From the NCBI GenBank assembly GCA_039583875.1, contig CM077157.1, positions 72,230,346-72,294,345 of the forward strand: a stretch of 64,000 bases of DNA, given 5' to 3'. This document shows positions 9,205-20,481 of the stretch, in pieces (positions within the stretch are counted from its first letter, which is position 1; every line of letters starts with the position of its first letter). A model generated the notes under the pieces. It did no database searches. It saw nothing but the letters and a program-made list of their open reading frames with translations, and was not told the origin of the DNA. Source of the stretch: Platanthera guangdongensis. Its lineage: Eukaryota > Streptophyta > Magnoliopsida > Asparagales > Orchidaceae. Both the position numbers and the translations under genes were made by a program.

Positions 9205-10818
9205 TGTTGGGTATTGTATCCACAATTACCTGGATTTGAGGAAGCCACCTGTCAAGCTAAGATGAATTCACAATGTATTTGATGAAACCTCTTAAGTTGT
9301 GCTTGCAGTTATTCCATGCTAAGTGCACACCAATGTCAGGGTGCAGTAGGTCAATATACACGGGTCTGCACGACGTAATCCCTCGTTGAGCAGATCAGTG
9401 TGTTGGCCTACGTGTACTCTCTCTATTGGAGTGCACTTACTTTCAAGTACAGGGCTGTAACTATGCAAGAGCAGACAAGGAGCAAGGATGGGTCAAGGAG
9501 CAGCTCTTGGGTGGAAAGACGAAAAATCGTCTAAGTATAATTCGGCCGCCGAATCATCGAGAATCATTAGTGATTCTCGCTGACTCTATCCGGCTACCTC
9601 AAAGCGGTGCCAAGTAAGATTCGGCGAGAATCACTAGTGATTCTCGCCGAACCCATCGTTGAGCAGATCATGGCCAAGTAATATTCGTCGAGAATCAACA
9701 AGTGATTCGGCGAGAATCATCAAGTGATTCGGCGAGAATCACTAGTGATTCTCGACGAATCGTCGAGAATCACTAACTGATTCTCGCCGATTCGTCGAGA
9801 ATCACCTTCGATTCTCGCCGATTTTGACTTGGCAATTTTTCTGGAAACAGCTGGATCGGATTCTGCCGCTGGCACTGTGTTGAACCGGAACTAGGGTTTC
9901 CTTCAGGTGGGACCCACAACGGTCATTTAGGAGTATACTCGTGTATAAATACACGCGTATTTTTGAACAGTAAAGACACGGAGAAAAAGACGAAACACGG
10001 GCCGCGACGTAACCTAGATCGCCAGTTCCGCTCCGCCGCCGCCGTCGCCGCATGAGAGAGTTGATCGCCGGTCTTGATCGAGGTTTCTTCCAGATCTCCC
10101 GGCGATAGAAGCTTAGCCAAGCTTAGCGTCTCACGTGTCTAACCGGAGATCTCTTGTCTCTTGATTTGTTGATCGGGAAAAGCTTCCCCGTACGAATCGA
10201 TCGAGACGACTGATCCTAGTGTGACCGTTGGAAGACCTAGCTAGCTTTGCTACGAAGTTTGGATCTCCAAAGTACAGCAGCCGCACATCGTTGTCATCGC
10301 CGATCCCGTGAACCAAGCCGACGCCCATCTTGCCGCCGCCGGTTCCGGGGAGATTCTCTCCAAGAGAGATCTAGGGTTGTGGACTCTTCGTGAACTTCAA
10401 GAACACGTCGTCAACGAAGAGGGACACCGTAGTCTCCAAACGTAGTTTGTATTTCTTGTACATTCTAGTTTTACTTTTGTTGTAAAGGAACGTTGGTTCC
10501 TAGTTGTAAGGGTTGGGTGCAACCCGTGCTGTGGGAGTGTTGACTCCTACGTGTGGAAGGGTTCCTTCCGATAGTGCAAGGATTGGATTTCAATCCTGTT
10601 GGTGAAGAGACCGAGTCGTCCCTTGTTGGGAGATAGGTCGAAGGGGGAAAGTGGATGTACCCAAATCGGGGAACTACTATAAATAGCTTGTGTATTCTGT
10701 GTGCTGTGCTGTTTATTTTTATTGTGCAGGTACAATTTAAAATTCCGCAAAAACACTGCACGTCACCTATCCCCCCCCCCCCCATAGGTGAAGATAGTTG
10801 ACACTAGGTGGACTTTCA
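9205..10818 (+). mobile_element. SIRE-1 3' LTR
   Basis: 1614 bp, from TGTTGGGTATTGTATCC to GGTGGACTTTCA, followed by the TSD AGGGT at 10819-10823. It carries the palindrome array (9541-9828), TATA box (9944-9950) and C-run hairpin (10764-10790). In the first palindrome, 19 nt of the centre present in the 5' LTR are missing (9541-9553 against 2650-2681). The palindrome at 9620-9651 is perfect over 32 bp. Confidence 0.93.
9541..9828. repeat. GATTCTCG/CGAGAATC palindrome array, SIRE-1 3' LTR
   Basis: Same array as at 2648-2955. It includes a perfect 32-bp palindrome at 9620-9651 (16-nt arm TTCGGCGAGAATCACT and its exact complement) and further facing pairs to 9828. Confidence 0.9.
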
Positions 10819-11246
10819 AGGGTCATCAGAATACGTGAAGGATTCCGCGGTAAATCATCCCGGGATTTGGGACGTCTAGATCGGAGGATCTAGCAGGGCT
10901 CTAAGACCCTCCCTTGTGTGGAGGTGAAGAGTGGGCTCTAAGACCCTTCCTTGTGTGGAGGTGAAGAGTGGGCTTGAATGCCTTTCCTGGAGGGAAAGGG
11001 TGAGAGCCAACCGACCATAGTTTGGTCAGTATATAAACTAAAATAATCTTCATTCTCTTCGTCTCTGATCTTTGACGCCATAAAGATCAAGTTTTGATGT
11101 ATACTCATCTTGTACTATCTTTCATTATTGGTTTAATGCAATGAGAGTCTCCTCTATGTGATTGTTTTGGTGTGTGAAGTTTTTAACTTCAATAAATGTT
11201 CGCAAACCTTATTCACCCCCCCTAAGGTTGGCCACTAGATCCAACA
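10819..11246 (+). mobile_element. Family A copy A1: 3' LTR, right part
   Basis: Resumes the A1 LTR after SIRE-1; the first five bases are the duplicated target AGGGT. It ends in GGCCACTAGATCCAACA at 11246, like the A2 LTR ends (21352, 26694). By eye it matches A2 at 20830-21352 in the GGGACGTCTAGATCGG and GGCTCTAAGACCC stretches. To its right is minus-strand SIRE-3 RT sequence, so A1 was inserted in SIRE-3; the matching left junction is outside the window. Confidence 0.85.
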
Positions 11247-11579
11247 ATAATGTTTTGTATATCTATCCTCTTATGAACTTGTGCTCAAGAAGAAAGCTAG
11301 ACAACATATCATACCAAGCTCGTGGAGCTTACTTTAAGCCGTAGAGAGCTTTATTTAAAAAGTAAACATAATCAGGGAAAGTACAGTTAACAAAACCTGG
11401 AGGGTGCGCTATGTATACTTCCTCTTTCAAATTCCCTTTGAGGAATGCTGATTTTACGTCCATTTGATATACCTTAAAGCCTTTGAGGGCAGCATGCGCA
11501 CGAAACAACCGGATTGCCTTGAGCCTGGCCACTGGAGCAAAGATCTAGTCGAAGTTGATCCCTTCTTCTTGTATATATC
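11247..11579 (-). pseudogene. pol: SIRE-3 reverse transcriptase fragment
   Basis: On the minus strand the segment reads EEGINFD, a stop, IFAPVARLKAIRLFRAH and then [26 protein letters not shown] and NKALYGLK. This is the N-terminal half of a copia reverse transcriptase, close to the SIRE-2 frame at 56393 onward. There are in-frame stops in IxFD*IFAPVA and after ALYGLK (Gln to stop). The right edge (11575-11579, ATATC) is the target site of the Athila-like element and the left edge is the A1 insertion point. The rest of RT, RNase H and the 3' LTR of SIRE-3 lie beyond the window. Confidence 0.85.
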
Positions 11580-13697
11580 TGATGGTTAAAACTCCAAAAT
11601 TATTTACGGTCACGCGGCGACCCGGCGGTTTTATTTGAGAAAAAGACGAAAGTGAATTTATTTAAGAAAACGGGGCGCGCGTATTTATTTGTTTTGGATA
11701 TAAAAAGGTTTAGATCGAGTTTTAACGAAAGCAGGCAAGTGCACCTATCGTGAGTAGTACAGGATATTCCGGGTGGAATATCGAGGTCGTATTGTTCTCG
11801 GGTCTGGTTCGATTATTTCTACTCTTCCCTGGAGGGGACTATTATTTTACCGATAATTATCTTGTCGGGATATTTTATATATAATAAAATGCAGAAAATG
11901 ACAGAAAGAAAATGAAAGCAATAAAAAGAAAGCTTGAAGGTGGTGTCGATGAAGAGCTTTGCTCGATGGCACCGAAAAAACAATTGAACTAAAATAGACT
12001 TTAAATAAAAAGAGCTCCTAAATTTCTAATTAATTAAGGCGGAGACTTGGCCGTGGAGGTTCCACTAAAATGAGCTCACCTAGCTATAGGGCTATCGCTC
12101 ACCTGAACGGTAAGACTATTCGACCGGGCTCTCGTCCGACGAAGGATTCCTCTTAACGCCCGCATTACGCTAAGAACCCCGCTATTGGGTGGGGAACCCA
12201 ATCCGGTAGAGTTGGCGCGCCTCCTCTCTCGAGGGTTAGTGCGGAACTCTCTTTGCCAAGGGGTGATCTGTCCATACGCACGGCCTCTTGGCGAGCGTAT
12301 GGAAAACAGAAATAGGGCCCACACATCGATATGTGGTCCTACGCGTCGTTAACCCCGGGCAAACCTTAAGTACTTTTAATTAATTAGAAAGATTAGACCT
12401 TTAATTATTTTAAGCTATTTTATCTGTCCCAATGCTCTTCGATGCCGAGGGCTAAGAACTATTAGCCACTCATCGGAATGGGGACGGCTTGCGGGAAAAG
12501 TAGAAAAGAAAGCAGTAAATGAAAGCAGTAAAATGAAAGCAGTAAAGGAAAGCTGAAAATTGCAAGTCCTACCCAAACGAGTAGGACTGAAGAAAGCTGT
12601 AAATTGCGAGTCCCGACGCAAATGCGTGGGCGGGAGAAAGAAAGCAGTAAAACGCACACACGTAAGTCCTACTCAAATGAGTAGGAGAAAATAAATGCGG
12701 GTCCTACTGAACCGAGTAGGACAAAATAAATGCAACACACGCACACTCTCTCTCGACATAAAGTAAACACACACACTCTACCGAAATAAAATCCAGCCAT
12801 TAAACTCAAGTGAGTAGGCGGAAAAAAAGAAAATTACAAACTCACGCACTCTACAAAATTGAAAATAAGCAAGCGCCATTTAACTCTTAACGAGTAGGCG
12901 GAAATAAATGCGCACACACACATGAGCGAAAAAATTAAGAAAAACTAAGTTACCGAAGAATTAAAACAACTGCATTTCTACCGCTAGAATGCGGTAGAAA
13001 TGCATAAAAAGCTAAAATAACAATAAACGGAGCAAAAGAGTTTGCAAATAAACGCAAAGTGCAAGTGATCGGAAAATGAAAATAAATACATTTCTACCGC
13101 TATAATGCGGTAGAAATGCATAAAAAGAAGACGAAAAAATTAAACGGACAAAAGTTTAAACGAAAAAATGAAGTGCACGAAAAATTAAAACTACTAAATT
13201 ATCATTCCTATAACTTGATAAAAACGCTAAAAAAGTGTAAAAAAAGTAAAAAGAAAGAAAAAGTTTTACAACCTAAAACGAAAAAGCTAAGTTAAAGAAA
13301 AAAAGAAAGACACTTTAAAGCGTTTTTACGGGTTATAGGAATGAAATAAAAGCTATAAAAATCTAAGTTAACCAAAACAAAGTAAAAATAACTAAACATA
13401 AAAACATGAAAACTATACTCATACACTCACACACTCATTCTAAAAAAAACTAAAAACTAAATTAAAACAAGAACAAATAAGATTGCATAAAAGTAGCCAC
13501 ATAGTTGAAGTCCAAATCCATAAAAAGAGAGAAAATCTACAATTTTATTAAGCTAAAAACGAATATTACAAAGCTTTGAAAATAAAGGAGAGGGGGAGAA
13601 ATTTCCCTTACATAACATTTGGACTCATCCGAGCAGCATAACTCCTATACAAAATGGTTCAAAAAAGTGGAACAGAAATCCAGAGCAGAACCTCTGA

Positions 13698-13704
13698 ATT
13701 TATA
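13698..13704 (-). promoter_or_regulatory. TATA box, left LTR of the Athila-like element
   Basis: Minus-strand TCTATAAATTCAG, the same wording as at 34185-34197 in the plus-strand Athila-like LTR and at 19012-19006 in the right LTR. The match across two elements supports a core promoter. Confidence 0.65.
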
Positions 13705-13719
13705 GAAAAAATTTACATG

Positions 13720-14180
13720 GGTCACGCCCTTGGTCACGGGCGTGACAGGGGGCGTGACAGTACTATTTGAGAAGGCGGTCGGCGATTTGACGGGAAAGTG
13801 GACTTCGGGCTGGACACGTGTCGGTCTCGCAGTGGTCACGCCCTCGGTCACGGGCGTGACAGGGGCCGTGACAGGCAGGTGGATCTGGGCGCGGTGCGCG
13901 CCGAAAGTCTTCGGGCAGGTCTTGTCGGCCAGGCGCAGTGGTCACGCCCCAGGTCACGGGCGTGACTCTGGGCGTGTCGGCTGGTGTCGACACTCGACGA
14001 TCGTCGAGATGAAATCGTCGAGTGGAGTGAACACGGGCTTGGGTCACGCCCCGTGTCGGGTGACACGGGCGTGCCCCGGGCGTGTCAGGCTTTGCTTCTC
14101 GAAAATCGCTGATTTCATGGTTTTTGACGTGTCACGCCCTGGTCACGGGCGTGACCAATATGTCACGGGCGTGACATGTC
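13720..14180. repeat. GTCACG/CGTGAC dyad array, left LTR
   Basis: Units with a 9-nt arm, 8-nt spacer and 9-nt arm (GTCACGCCC, spacer, GGGCGTGAC) stand at 13721-13746, 13835-13860 and 13941-13966, with partial units near 14045-14085 and 14135-14178. CGATCGTCGAGA is at 13998-14009. On the minus strand the array is immediately upstream of the TATA box. Confidence 0.9.
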
Positions 14181-14348
14181 AATTTTTGGCAGATTTTCAT
14201 TTTTTCCTGAAAAATAAAATAAAATAAGTTAGTATAATATTTACAAAAATAAGAGCATTTTATTGAATAAAAATAAGTAAAAACGACAAAAATAAACGAA
14301 AACAACTAAATTAATGTACACAAAAGTACGTATATTTACAATTCATCA

Positions 14349-16880
14349 AATACCCCCATACTTAAGCTTTTGCTATTCCAGAGCAAAAGTTGGAGATGAA
14401 CTTATAAGGAATAAAAGGAATCATAAGTTTAGCTACCGCTTGAATTAATTAAAAGTAAGATCAAAATAAACATCCGGGATTAAAGAATTAAATCCTAATT
14501 TATGAAATGTTATGAATAGAGGAACAGTTTCAAAAAGACTTCTAGATAAAATAAAATAGGAAGCAAAAATTTATTTTTGTTAGTTTAACAAAGATGGATT
14601 GGATTTATATAAAAAAAACTTTAGTTTAAAAGAAGTTAAAGGAAATAATGCAATTTAAAAATTATGCTCTCAAAAAAAATTTTAAATTAAGTCTAGAATC
14701 ATTGAAATGAGATAAGTGGTTTGGTGGTTTATGAAGAAGGCTTGGATATTGAGGTGAGGTAATTTTTTCTCGAACCTCCAATTTTTTTTCTTTTTGGATA
14801 GTTAGGAAAATGAAATCTTATTTTCCTAACACATAAATTTTTTTTTTCTTTATTCATAAGGATAAAATTAACCCAATGTATATTTGTAGGAGTAATGAAT
14901 TTTATCCTCTTACTTCATATATAATCTTTTTAAATTATTGGGTGCCTATGTTTACGGAACAAAATCTTATTCCCATTGACATAAGATCTTTTAAGGGATA
15001 GGGGGAATCATGTCTAAGTAAGACATGAAAAAAAAGGAAGTGGATTTATTTTTTCAAAAAGAAAACTAGATTTTAATAAAAAAAGTTTTGAGAGCAACCT
15101 TTTTAAAATGAACGTTCCAATGTTTGTAAAAGCATGAAGTAGAAATAATTGAAATCCATGGATGTTATTTTCTAACATAAAAAACGAGCTTCTATTTATA
15201 AAATTAGAAGTGGTGGTGAAAAACAAGTTCCCTATTATAAGGAAAAGACATAAAAAAATCTTTAAATCTTAACCCCAGACACTTAAATCTATCGAACTTT
15301 AATTAATAAACGAATAGTAAGCAAAGAATAACTAAAATTCGCATATAAATTAACTCGAAACTAGATTTTTGGAAAGCAAAAAGGGTTAAGATATGGTATA
15401 TTCGAATTATTTTGTTACATAATTTTAACAAAACATTTTTTTGGATTTTTTAGAGTTTTATCATTTTTTTTGTGTTTTAATTATTATCTTTTTAGGATTT
15501 TTAGATTTTTATCTTTTTAGGGTTTTTTGGTTTTTCTAAAAAGTTTTTTTTGTATTTTTAGTTTTTTTGGAGTTATTTACAAGAAAGAGGAGAAAAAGAA
15601 ATGTTATTTACAAAGAAGATAGGGGGGAAAGAGAGATTTTTACAAAAAAGTAAAAACTCGATTGCGGCCCCCGCGAACAGACTCTTATTTGAATGGTTGG
15701 TTCGATGAGTCGAACGTCGCGGGTAGGCAGAATGCAAGCTTTTACAAAAAAGAGAAGAAGAGGGGGGAAGAGAGATTTTTTTTTTTTTTTTTTTCAAGTT
15801 TTATGAAAATAAAAAAAAGGAAGAAAAAAAATTTAGGTTTTAATTTTTTTGATGTTTTTGTAATTTTATGCGTTTTTGTAAAGTGCAGAAATAAAGAAAT
15901 ACGAAAACACCCCCATACTTAAACCCAACATTGTCCCCAATGTTGCAATCTAAGTATGCGGAACAGATAATATACAAAATATAATAAGTAAAAAAAAAAG
16001 AAAAAGGGAGGGAAGGAGCTTCCCTTAGACGAGTCCGGGAAGGCGCAGGTTGAAACCCTGCATTATTTAGATGAAAAAGCAAAAAGATAACAGAAAAAAC
16101 AAAAAAAAGGATAAACTCGGCCTAAAGTGTGCGGGCGGTAGGGGGCATGTGCGTGGGTGACTCGGAAGGTAGCTAAGACCTTAGCGACCACTGCGTGATA
16201 AATATGTGATCCCCTAGCGCGCACAATAACGGAAGCGTGCCGAAGCAAAATGAAACGAAAATAAAACAAAGTAAAATAAAAGAAGTTAAAGAAAATATAT
16301 ATAGATTTATTAATATCACATTATATATTTTTTGGTGTTTTTAAGTAGATTTTTTTATTTTTTAGTTAGTTTTTAGTTTTTAGTTTTATTTTTTTTTGAG
16401 TTTTTTAAGTATTAAGTTTTTCTCTCTTTTTTTTTATGTTTGTTTGTTTTCATTTTTGAAGTTTTTAGATTTTTTTTAGGTTTTTGGTTTTAGAGTTTTT
16501 TTTTGTGTTTGTTTGTTTTTAGATTTTTTTAGATTTTTTAGATTTTTAGGATTTGTAGGTTTTTTAGAGTTTTTAGATTTTTTTTTTTAAGTTTTAAACT
16601 TTTTCAAGTTTTTTTTTTTTTAGAGTTTTTTGGTTTTTAAGTTAGTTTTTTTTTTGTGTTGTTTTGTTTTGGTAGTAGAAAATGACGTCATTTCAAAAAA
16701 AAAATTTTATAAATAATAATAATATGATAAAAATAATATATTATTTTTTTAAGTTTTTTTTAAGTAGTTTATTATTATTATTATTATTATATATAGTTTT
16801 TTATAATAAGGTAAAATTAATAGATTTCCAAGGTTCAAAATAACGAAACGACAATTTCCCCGGCAACGGCGCCAAAAACT
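14349..16880 (-). other. Non-coding interior of the Athila-like element
   Basis: 2.5 kb, strongly AT-rich, with many A and T runs (for example 15415-15560 and 16310-16780). Beside the left LTR is the complement of a polypurine tract (14351-14360, TACCCCCATA). A second copy of that motif is at about 15908-15921, followed by an 8-nt-arm hairpin, CAACATTG facing CAATGTTG (15926-15945); similar wording precedes the tract in the plus-strand Athila-like element near 32004-32030. I find no gag, protease, RT, RNase H or integrase motif on either strand; frames such as 15662-15922 follow homopolymers. Confidence 0.8.
16857..16874 (-). other. Primer-binding site complementary to tRNA-Asp
   Basis: On the minus strand TGGCGCCGTTGCCGGGGA, six bases from the LTR. 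It is complementary to the plant tRNA-Asp 3' end as I remember it (CCCCGGCAACGGCGCCA). Asp primers are typical of Athila-group gypsy elements. Confidence 0.85.
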
Positions 16881-19005
16881 TGATGGTTAAAACTCCAAAA
16901 TTATTTACGGTCACGCGGCGACCCGGCGGTTTTATTTGAGAAAAAGGCGGAAGTGAATTTATTTAAGAAAACGGGGCGCGCGTATTTATTTATTTTGGAT
17001 ATAAAAAGGTTTAGATCGAGTTTTAACGAAAGGAGGCAAGTGCACCTATCGTGAGTAGTACAGGATATTCCTGGTGGAATATCGAGGTCATATTGTTCTC
17101 GGGTCTGGTTCGATTATTTCTACTCTTCCCTGGAGGGGACTATTATTTTACCGATAATTATCTTGTCGGGATATTTTATATATAATAAAATGCAGAAAAT
17201 GACAGAAACAAAATGAAAACAATAAAAAGAAAGCTTGAAGGTGGTTGCGATGAAGAGCTTAGCTCGATGGCACCGAAAAAACAATTGAACTAAAATAGAC
17301 TTTAAATAAAAAGAGCTCCTAAATTTCTAATTATTTAAGGCGGAGACTTGGCCGTGGAGGTTCCAGTAAAATGAGCTCACCTAGCTATAGGGCTATCGCT
17401 CACCTGAACGCTAAGACTATTCGACCGGGCTCTCGTCCGACGAAGGATTCCTCTTAACGCCCGCATTACGCTAAGAACCCCGCTATTGGGTGGGGAACCC
17501 AATCCGGTAGAGTTGGCGCGCCTCCTCTCTCGAGGGTTAGTGCGGAACTCTCTTTGCCAAGGGGTGATTTGTCCATACGCACGGCCTCTTGGCGAGCGTA
17601 TGGAAAACGGAAATAGGGCCCACACATCGATATGTGGTCCTACGCGTCGTTAACCCCGGGCAAACCTTAAGTACTTTTAATTAATTAGAAAGATTAGACC
17701 TTTAATTATTTTAAGCTATTTTATCTGTCCCAATGCTCTTCGATGCCGAGGGCTAAGAACGATTAGCCACTCATCGGAATGGGGACGGCTTGCAGGAAAA
17801 GCAGAAAAGAAAGCAGTAAAGAAAGGAGTAAATGAAAGCAGTAAAATGAAAGCAGTAAAGGAAAGCTGAAAATTGCAAGTCCTACCCAAACGAGTAGGAC
17901 TGAAGAAAGCTGTAAATTGCGAGTCCCGGCGCAAATGCGTGGGCGGGAGAAAGAAAGCAGTAAAACGCACACACGCAAGTCCTACTCAAATGAGTAGGAG
18001 AAAATAAATGCGGGTCCTACTGAACCGAGTAGGACAAAATAAATGCAACACACGCACACTCTCTCTCGACATAAAGTAAACACACACACTCTACCGAAAT
18101 AAAATCCAGCCATTAAACTCAAGTGAGTAGGCGGAAAAAAAGAAAATTACAAACTCACGCACTCTACAAAATTGAAAATAAGCAAGCGCCATTTAACTCT
18201 TAACGAGTAGGCGGAAATAAATGCGCACACACACATGAGCGAAAAAATTAAGAAAAACTAAGTTACCGAAGAATTAAAACAACTGCATTTCTACCGCTAG
18301 AATGCGGTAGAAATGCATAAAAAGCTAAAATAACAATAAACGGAGCAAAAGAGTTTGCAAATAAACGCAAAGTGCAAGTGATCGGAAAATGAAAATAAAT
18401 ACATTTCTACCGCTAGAATGCGGTAGAAATGCATAAAAAGAAGACGAAAAAATTAAACGTACAAAAGTTTAAACGAAAAAACGAAGTGCACGAAAAATTA
18501 AAACTACTAAATTATCATTCCTATAACTTGATAAAAACGCTAAAAAAGTGTAAATAAAGTAAAAAGAAAGAAAAAGTTTTACAACCTAAAACGAAAAAGC
18601 TAAGTTAAAGAAAAAAAGAAAGACACTTTAAAGCGTTTTTACGGGTTATAGGAATGAAATAAAAGCTATAAAAATCTAAGTTAATCAAAACAAAGTAAAA
18701 ATAACTAAACATAAAAACATGAAAACTATACTCATACACTCACACACTCATTCTAAAAAAAAAACTAAATTAAAACAAGAACAAATAAGATTGCATAAAA
18801 GTAGCCACATAGTTGAAGTCCAAATCCATAAAAAGAGAGAAAATCTACAATTTTATTAAGCTAAAAACGAAGATTACAAAGCTATGAAAATAAAGGAGAG
18901 GGGGAGAAATTTCCCTTACATAACATTTGGACTCATCCGAGCAGCATAACTCCTATACAAAATGGTTCAAAAAAGTGGAACAGAAATCCAGAGCAGAACC
19001 TCTGA

Positions 19006-19012
19006 ATTTATA
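19006..19012 (-). promoter_or_regulatory. TATA box, right LTR of the Athila-like element
   Basis: Minus-strand TCTATAAATTCAG, as in the left LTR. Confidence 0.6.
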
Positions 19013-19027
19013 GAAAAAATTTACATG

Positions 19028-19485
19028 GGTCACGCCCTTGGTCACGGGCGTGACAGGGGGCGTGACGGTACTATTTAAGAAGGCGGCCGGTGATTTGACG
19101 GGAAAGTGGACTTCGGGCTGGACACGTGTCGGTCTCGCAGTGGTCACGCCCTTGGTCACGGGCGTGATAGGGGGCGTGACAGGCAGGTGGATCTGGGCGC
19201 GGTGCGCGCCGAAAGTCTTCGGGCAGGTCTTGTCGGCCAGGCGCAGTGGTCACGCCCCAGGTCACGGGCGTGACTCTGGGCGTGTCGGCTGGTGTCGACA
19301 CTCGACGATCGTCGAGATGAAATCGTCGAGTGGAGTGAACACGGGCTTGGGTCACGCCCCGTGTCGGGTGACACGGGCGTGCCCCGGGCGTGTCAGGCTT
19401 TGCTTCTCGAAAATCGTAGATTTCACGGTTTTTGACGTTTCACGCCCTGGTCACGGGCGTGACCAATATGTCACGGGCGTGACAT
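19028..19485. repeat. GTCACG/CGTGAC dyad array, right LTR
   Basis: Units of 9-8-9 geometry at 19029-19054, 19143-19168 and 19249-19274, with further partial units to 19485. Same order and spacing as the left LTR, with a few substitutions. Confidence 0.9.
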
Positions 19486-19656
19486 GTCAATTTTTGGCAG
19501 ATTTTCATTTTTTCCTGAAAAATAAAATAAAATAAGTTAGTATAATATTTACAAAAATAAGAGCATTTTATTGAATAAAAATAAGTAAAAACGACAAAAA
19601 TAAACGAAAACAACTAAATTAATGTACACAAAAATACGTATATTTACAATTCATCA

Positions 19657-19958
19657 ATATCCTTGAGCTATAAGCCGGACTTTGTTCCTTATGATTACGC
19701 CATTCTCGTGCAGCTTGTTTCTGAAAACCCACTTGGTGCTGATCGCGTTCTGTCCCTTGGCCCTGGGAACCAACTCCCAGACTTTGCATCTTTCAAACTG
19801 GTTGGGGTCCTCTTACATTGCCATGATCCAAGAGGAATTCTTGTTTTTTTCTTCAAACTTCTTCTTCTCAACCTGAGACAGAAAACTAAGATGCAATAAC
19901 TCGTTAGTTGTACCTCTTCTGGTTCTAACTTCATCTCCTGGCTCTCCAATGATTTGAT
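19657..19958 (-). pseudogene. pol: SIRE-3 pol fragment: linker and start of reverse transcriptase
   Basis: On the minus strand this lines up with SIRE-2 at 56130-56390. A Glu-rich linker leads to a VPRAKGQNAISTKW-like stretch and RNKLHENGVIIRNKVRLIAQG, the first part of a copia RT. Frameshifts are present (KKKFEEKN region). The left edge is the duplicated target ATATC (19657-19661) of the Athila-like element and the right edge is TTGAT (19954-19958), the target of A2. The RT frame continues into 11579-11247 once the insertion is discounted. Confidence 0.8.
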
Positions 19959-20089
19959 TGTTGGAACTGATGTTTCACATTCCCTATGTTTGAGAATATC
20001 AAATCCTAGTTTGTATTTGATTATATCTTGTGTTTGGTAGAGTATGTAGGTTTACATGTGCAAGAAGTTCAAGGAGCTCTCCTCAGGAA

Positions 20090-20455
20090 ACTACCGTCGA
20101 GCGGTAGTAGCTAACAATGGGCGGTATCCTGAATTAATTGGACAAGGCGCTCGGAAAACTACCGCACTACGCTAGTCCTACCGCCTGCGCTAGGTCAAGG
20201 AATTATTTTAGCCAGACGCTCGGGAAACTACCGTCGGGCGATAGTGGTTATCGTGCCTTACTAGCCACTCAACGATCGTCGAGACAGATTCGTTGATTCA
20301 CTGACCTATTGTGTGGCGCTAACTCCTACCGCGGGGCGCTAGCTCTATGAAAAGGAAATATATTTATTTTCAAATATTATTCCAAATTTGGAGGACAGTT
20401 GGCACAGCAAGCGCTAGAACATACCGTCGGGCGCTAGTCTTACCACCGGCGGTAG
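20090..20455. repeat. TACCGC/GGCGGTAG inverted-repeat array, A2 5' LTR
   Basis: Facing CTACCG and CGGTAG/GGCGCTAG words over short spacers, as in A1, interrupted by CGATCGTCGAGA and a GATTCGTTGATTC stretch (20272-20298). Ends just upstream of the TATA box. Confidence 0.7.
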
Positions 20456-20473
20456 CTTATTTTCATGAAGACG

Positions 20474-20481
20474 TATATAAA
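20474..20481 (+). promoter_or_regulatory. TATA box, A2 5' LTR
   Basis: TATATAAA after GAAGACG, matching A1 (1950) and the A2 3' LTR (25820). Confidence 0.65.

Larger units (their letters stand above)
2314..10818 (+). mobile_element. SIRE-1: complete non-autonomous SIRE-like copia element
   Basis: A full 8.5-kb insertion with TG...CA ends, two LTRs (2314-3948 and 9205-10818), an initiator-Met-type primer-binding site and a polypurine tract (AAATAGGGGGAGA, just before 9205). The TSD AGGGT is at 2309-2313 and 10819-10823. The interior has a damaged gag-like frame (4023-5598), about 1.07 kb without coding that contains an AT tract, and then an uninterrupted 762-codon ORF (6674-8962). Protease, integrase, reverse transcriptase and RNase H are absent, so the element cannot move by itself. 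Its LTRs closely resemble those of SIRE-2, which has pol but lacks the extra ORF. The host sequence is the A1 3' LTR. Confidence 0.93.
11580..14348 (-). mobile_element. Athila-like element: left LTR (3' LTR in its own orientation)
   Basis: 2769 bp. In minus-strand order: the dyad array (14180-13720), the TATA box (13704-13698), then a long AT-rich part with short hairpins, for example TGCATTTCTACCGC facing GCGGTAGAAATGCA at about 12972-13005 and again at 13089-13121, and several facing CCTACT/AGTAGG pairs around 12565-12720. The 165-codon plus-strand frame over the dyad array is not a gene. Confidence 0.88.
11580..19656 (-). mobile_element. Non-coding Athila-like gypsy element (LARD-type), complete
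   Basis: An 8.08-kb insertion flanked by ATATC (11575-11579 and 19657-19661), with long LTRs (11580-14348 and 16881-19656) whose ends read TGATGG...CATCA on the plus strand. Orientation is minus: the primer-binding site lies beside the right LTR (16874-16857) and a purine-tract complement, CCCCCATACTTAAGC, beside the left one. The 2.5-kb interior has no gag or pol. Long LTRs around a non-coding core are what large retrotransposon derivatives (LARDs) look like. The LTR core promoter region resembles that of the Athila-like LTR at 33550-35318, so an Athila-like parent is likely. In the first 215 bp the two LTRs differ at six positions by eye, so the insertion is not very old. Confidence 0.88.
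16881..19656 (-). mobile_element. Athila-like element: right LTR (5' LTR in its own orientation)
   Basis: 2776 bp, nearly identical to the left LTR. It contains the dyad array (19028-19485), CGATCGTCGAGA at 19306-19317 and the TATA box at 19012-19006 (minus). As the 5' LTR it would drive transcription toward lower coordinates. Confidence 0.88.

Noticed and set aside
13730..14227. A 165-codon ORF present in both Athila-like LTRs (also 19038-19535)
   Set aside because: It lies over the GTCACG/CGTGAC dyad array and is open on both strands because the repeats lack stops. It opposes the element's direction of transcription and has no known motif.
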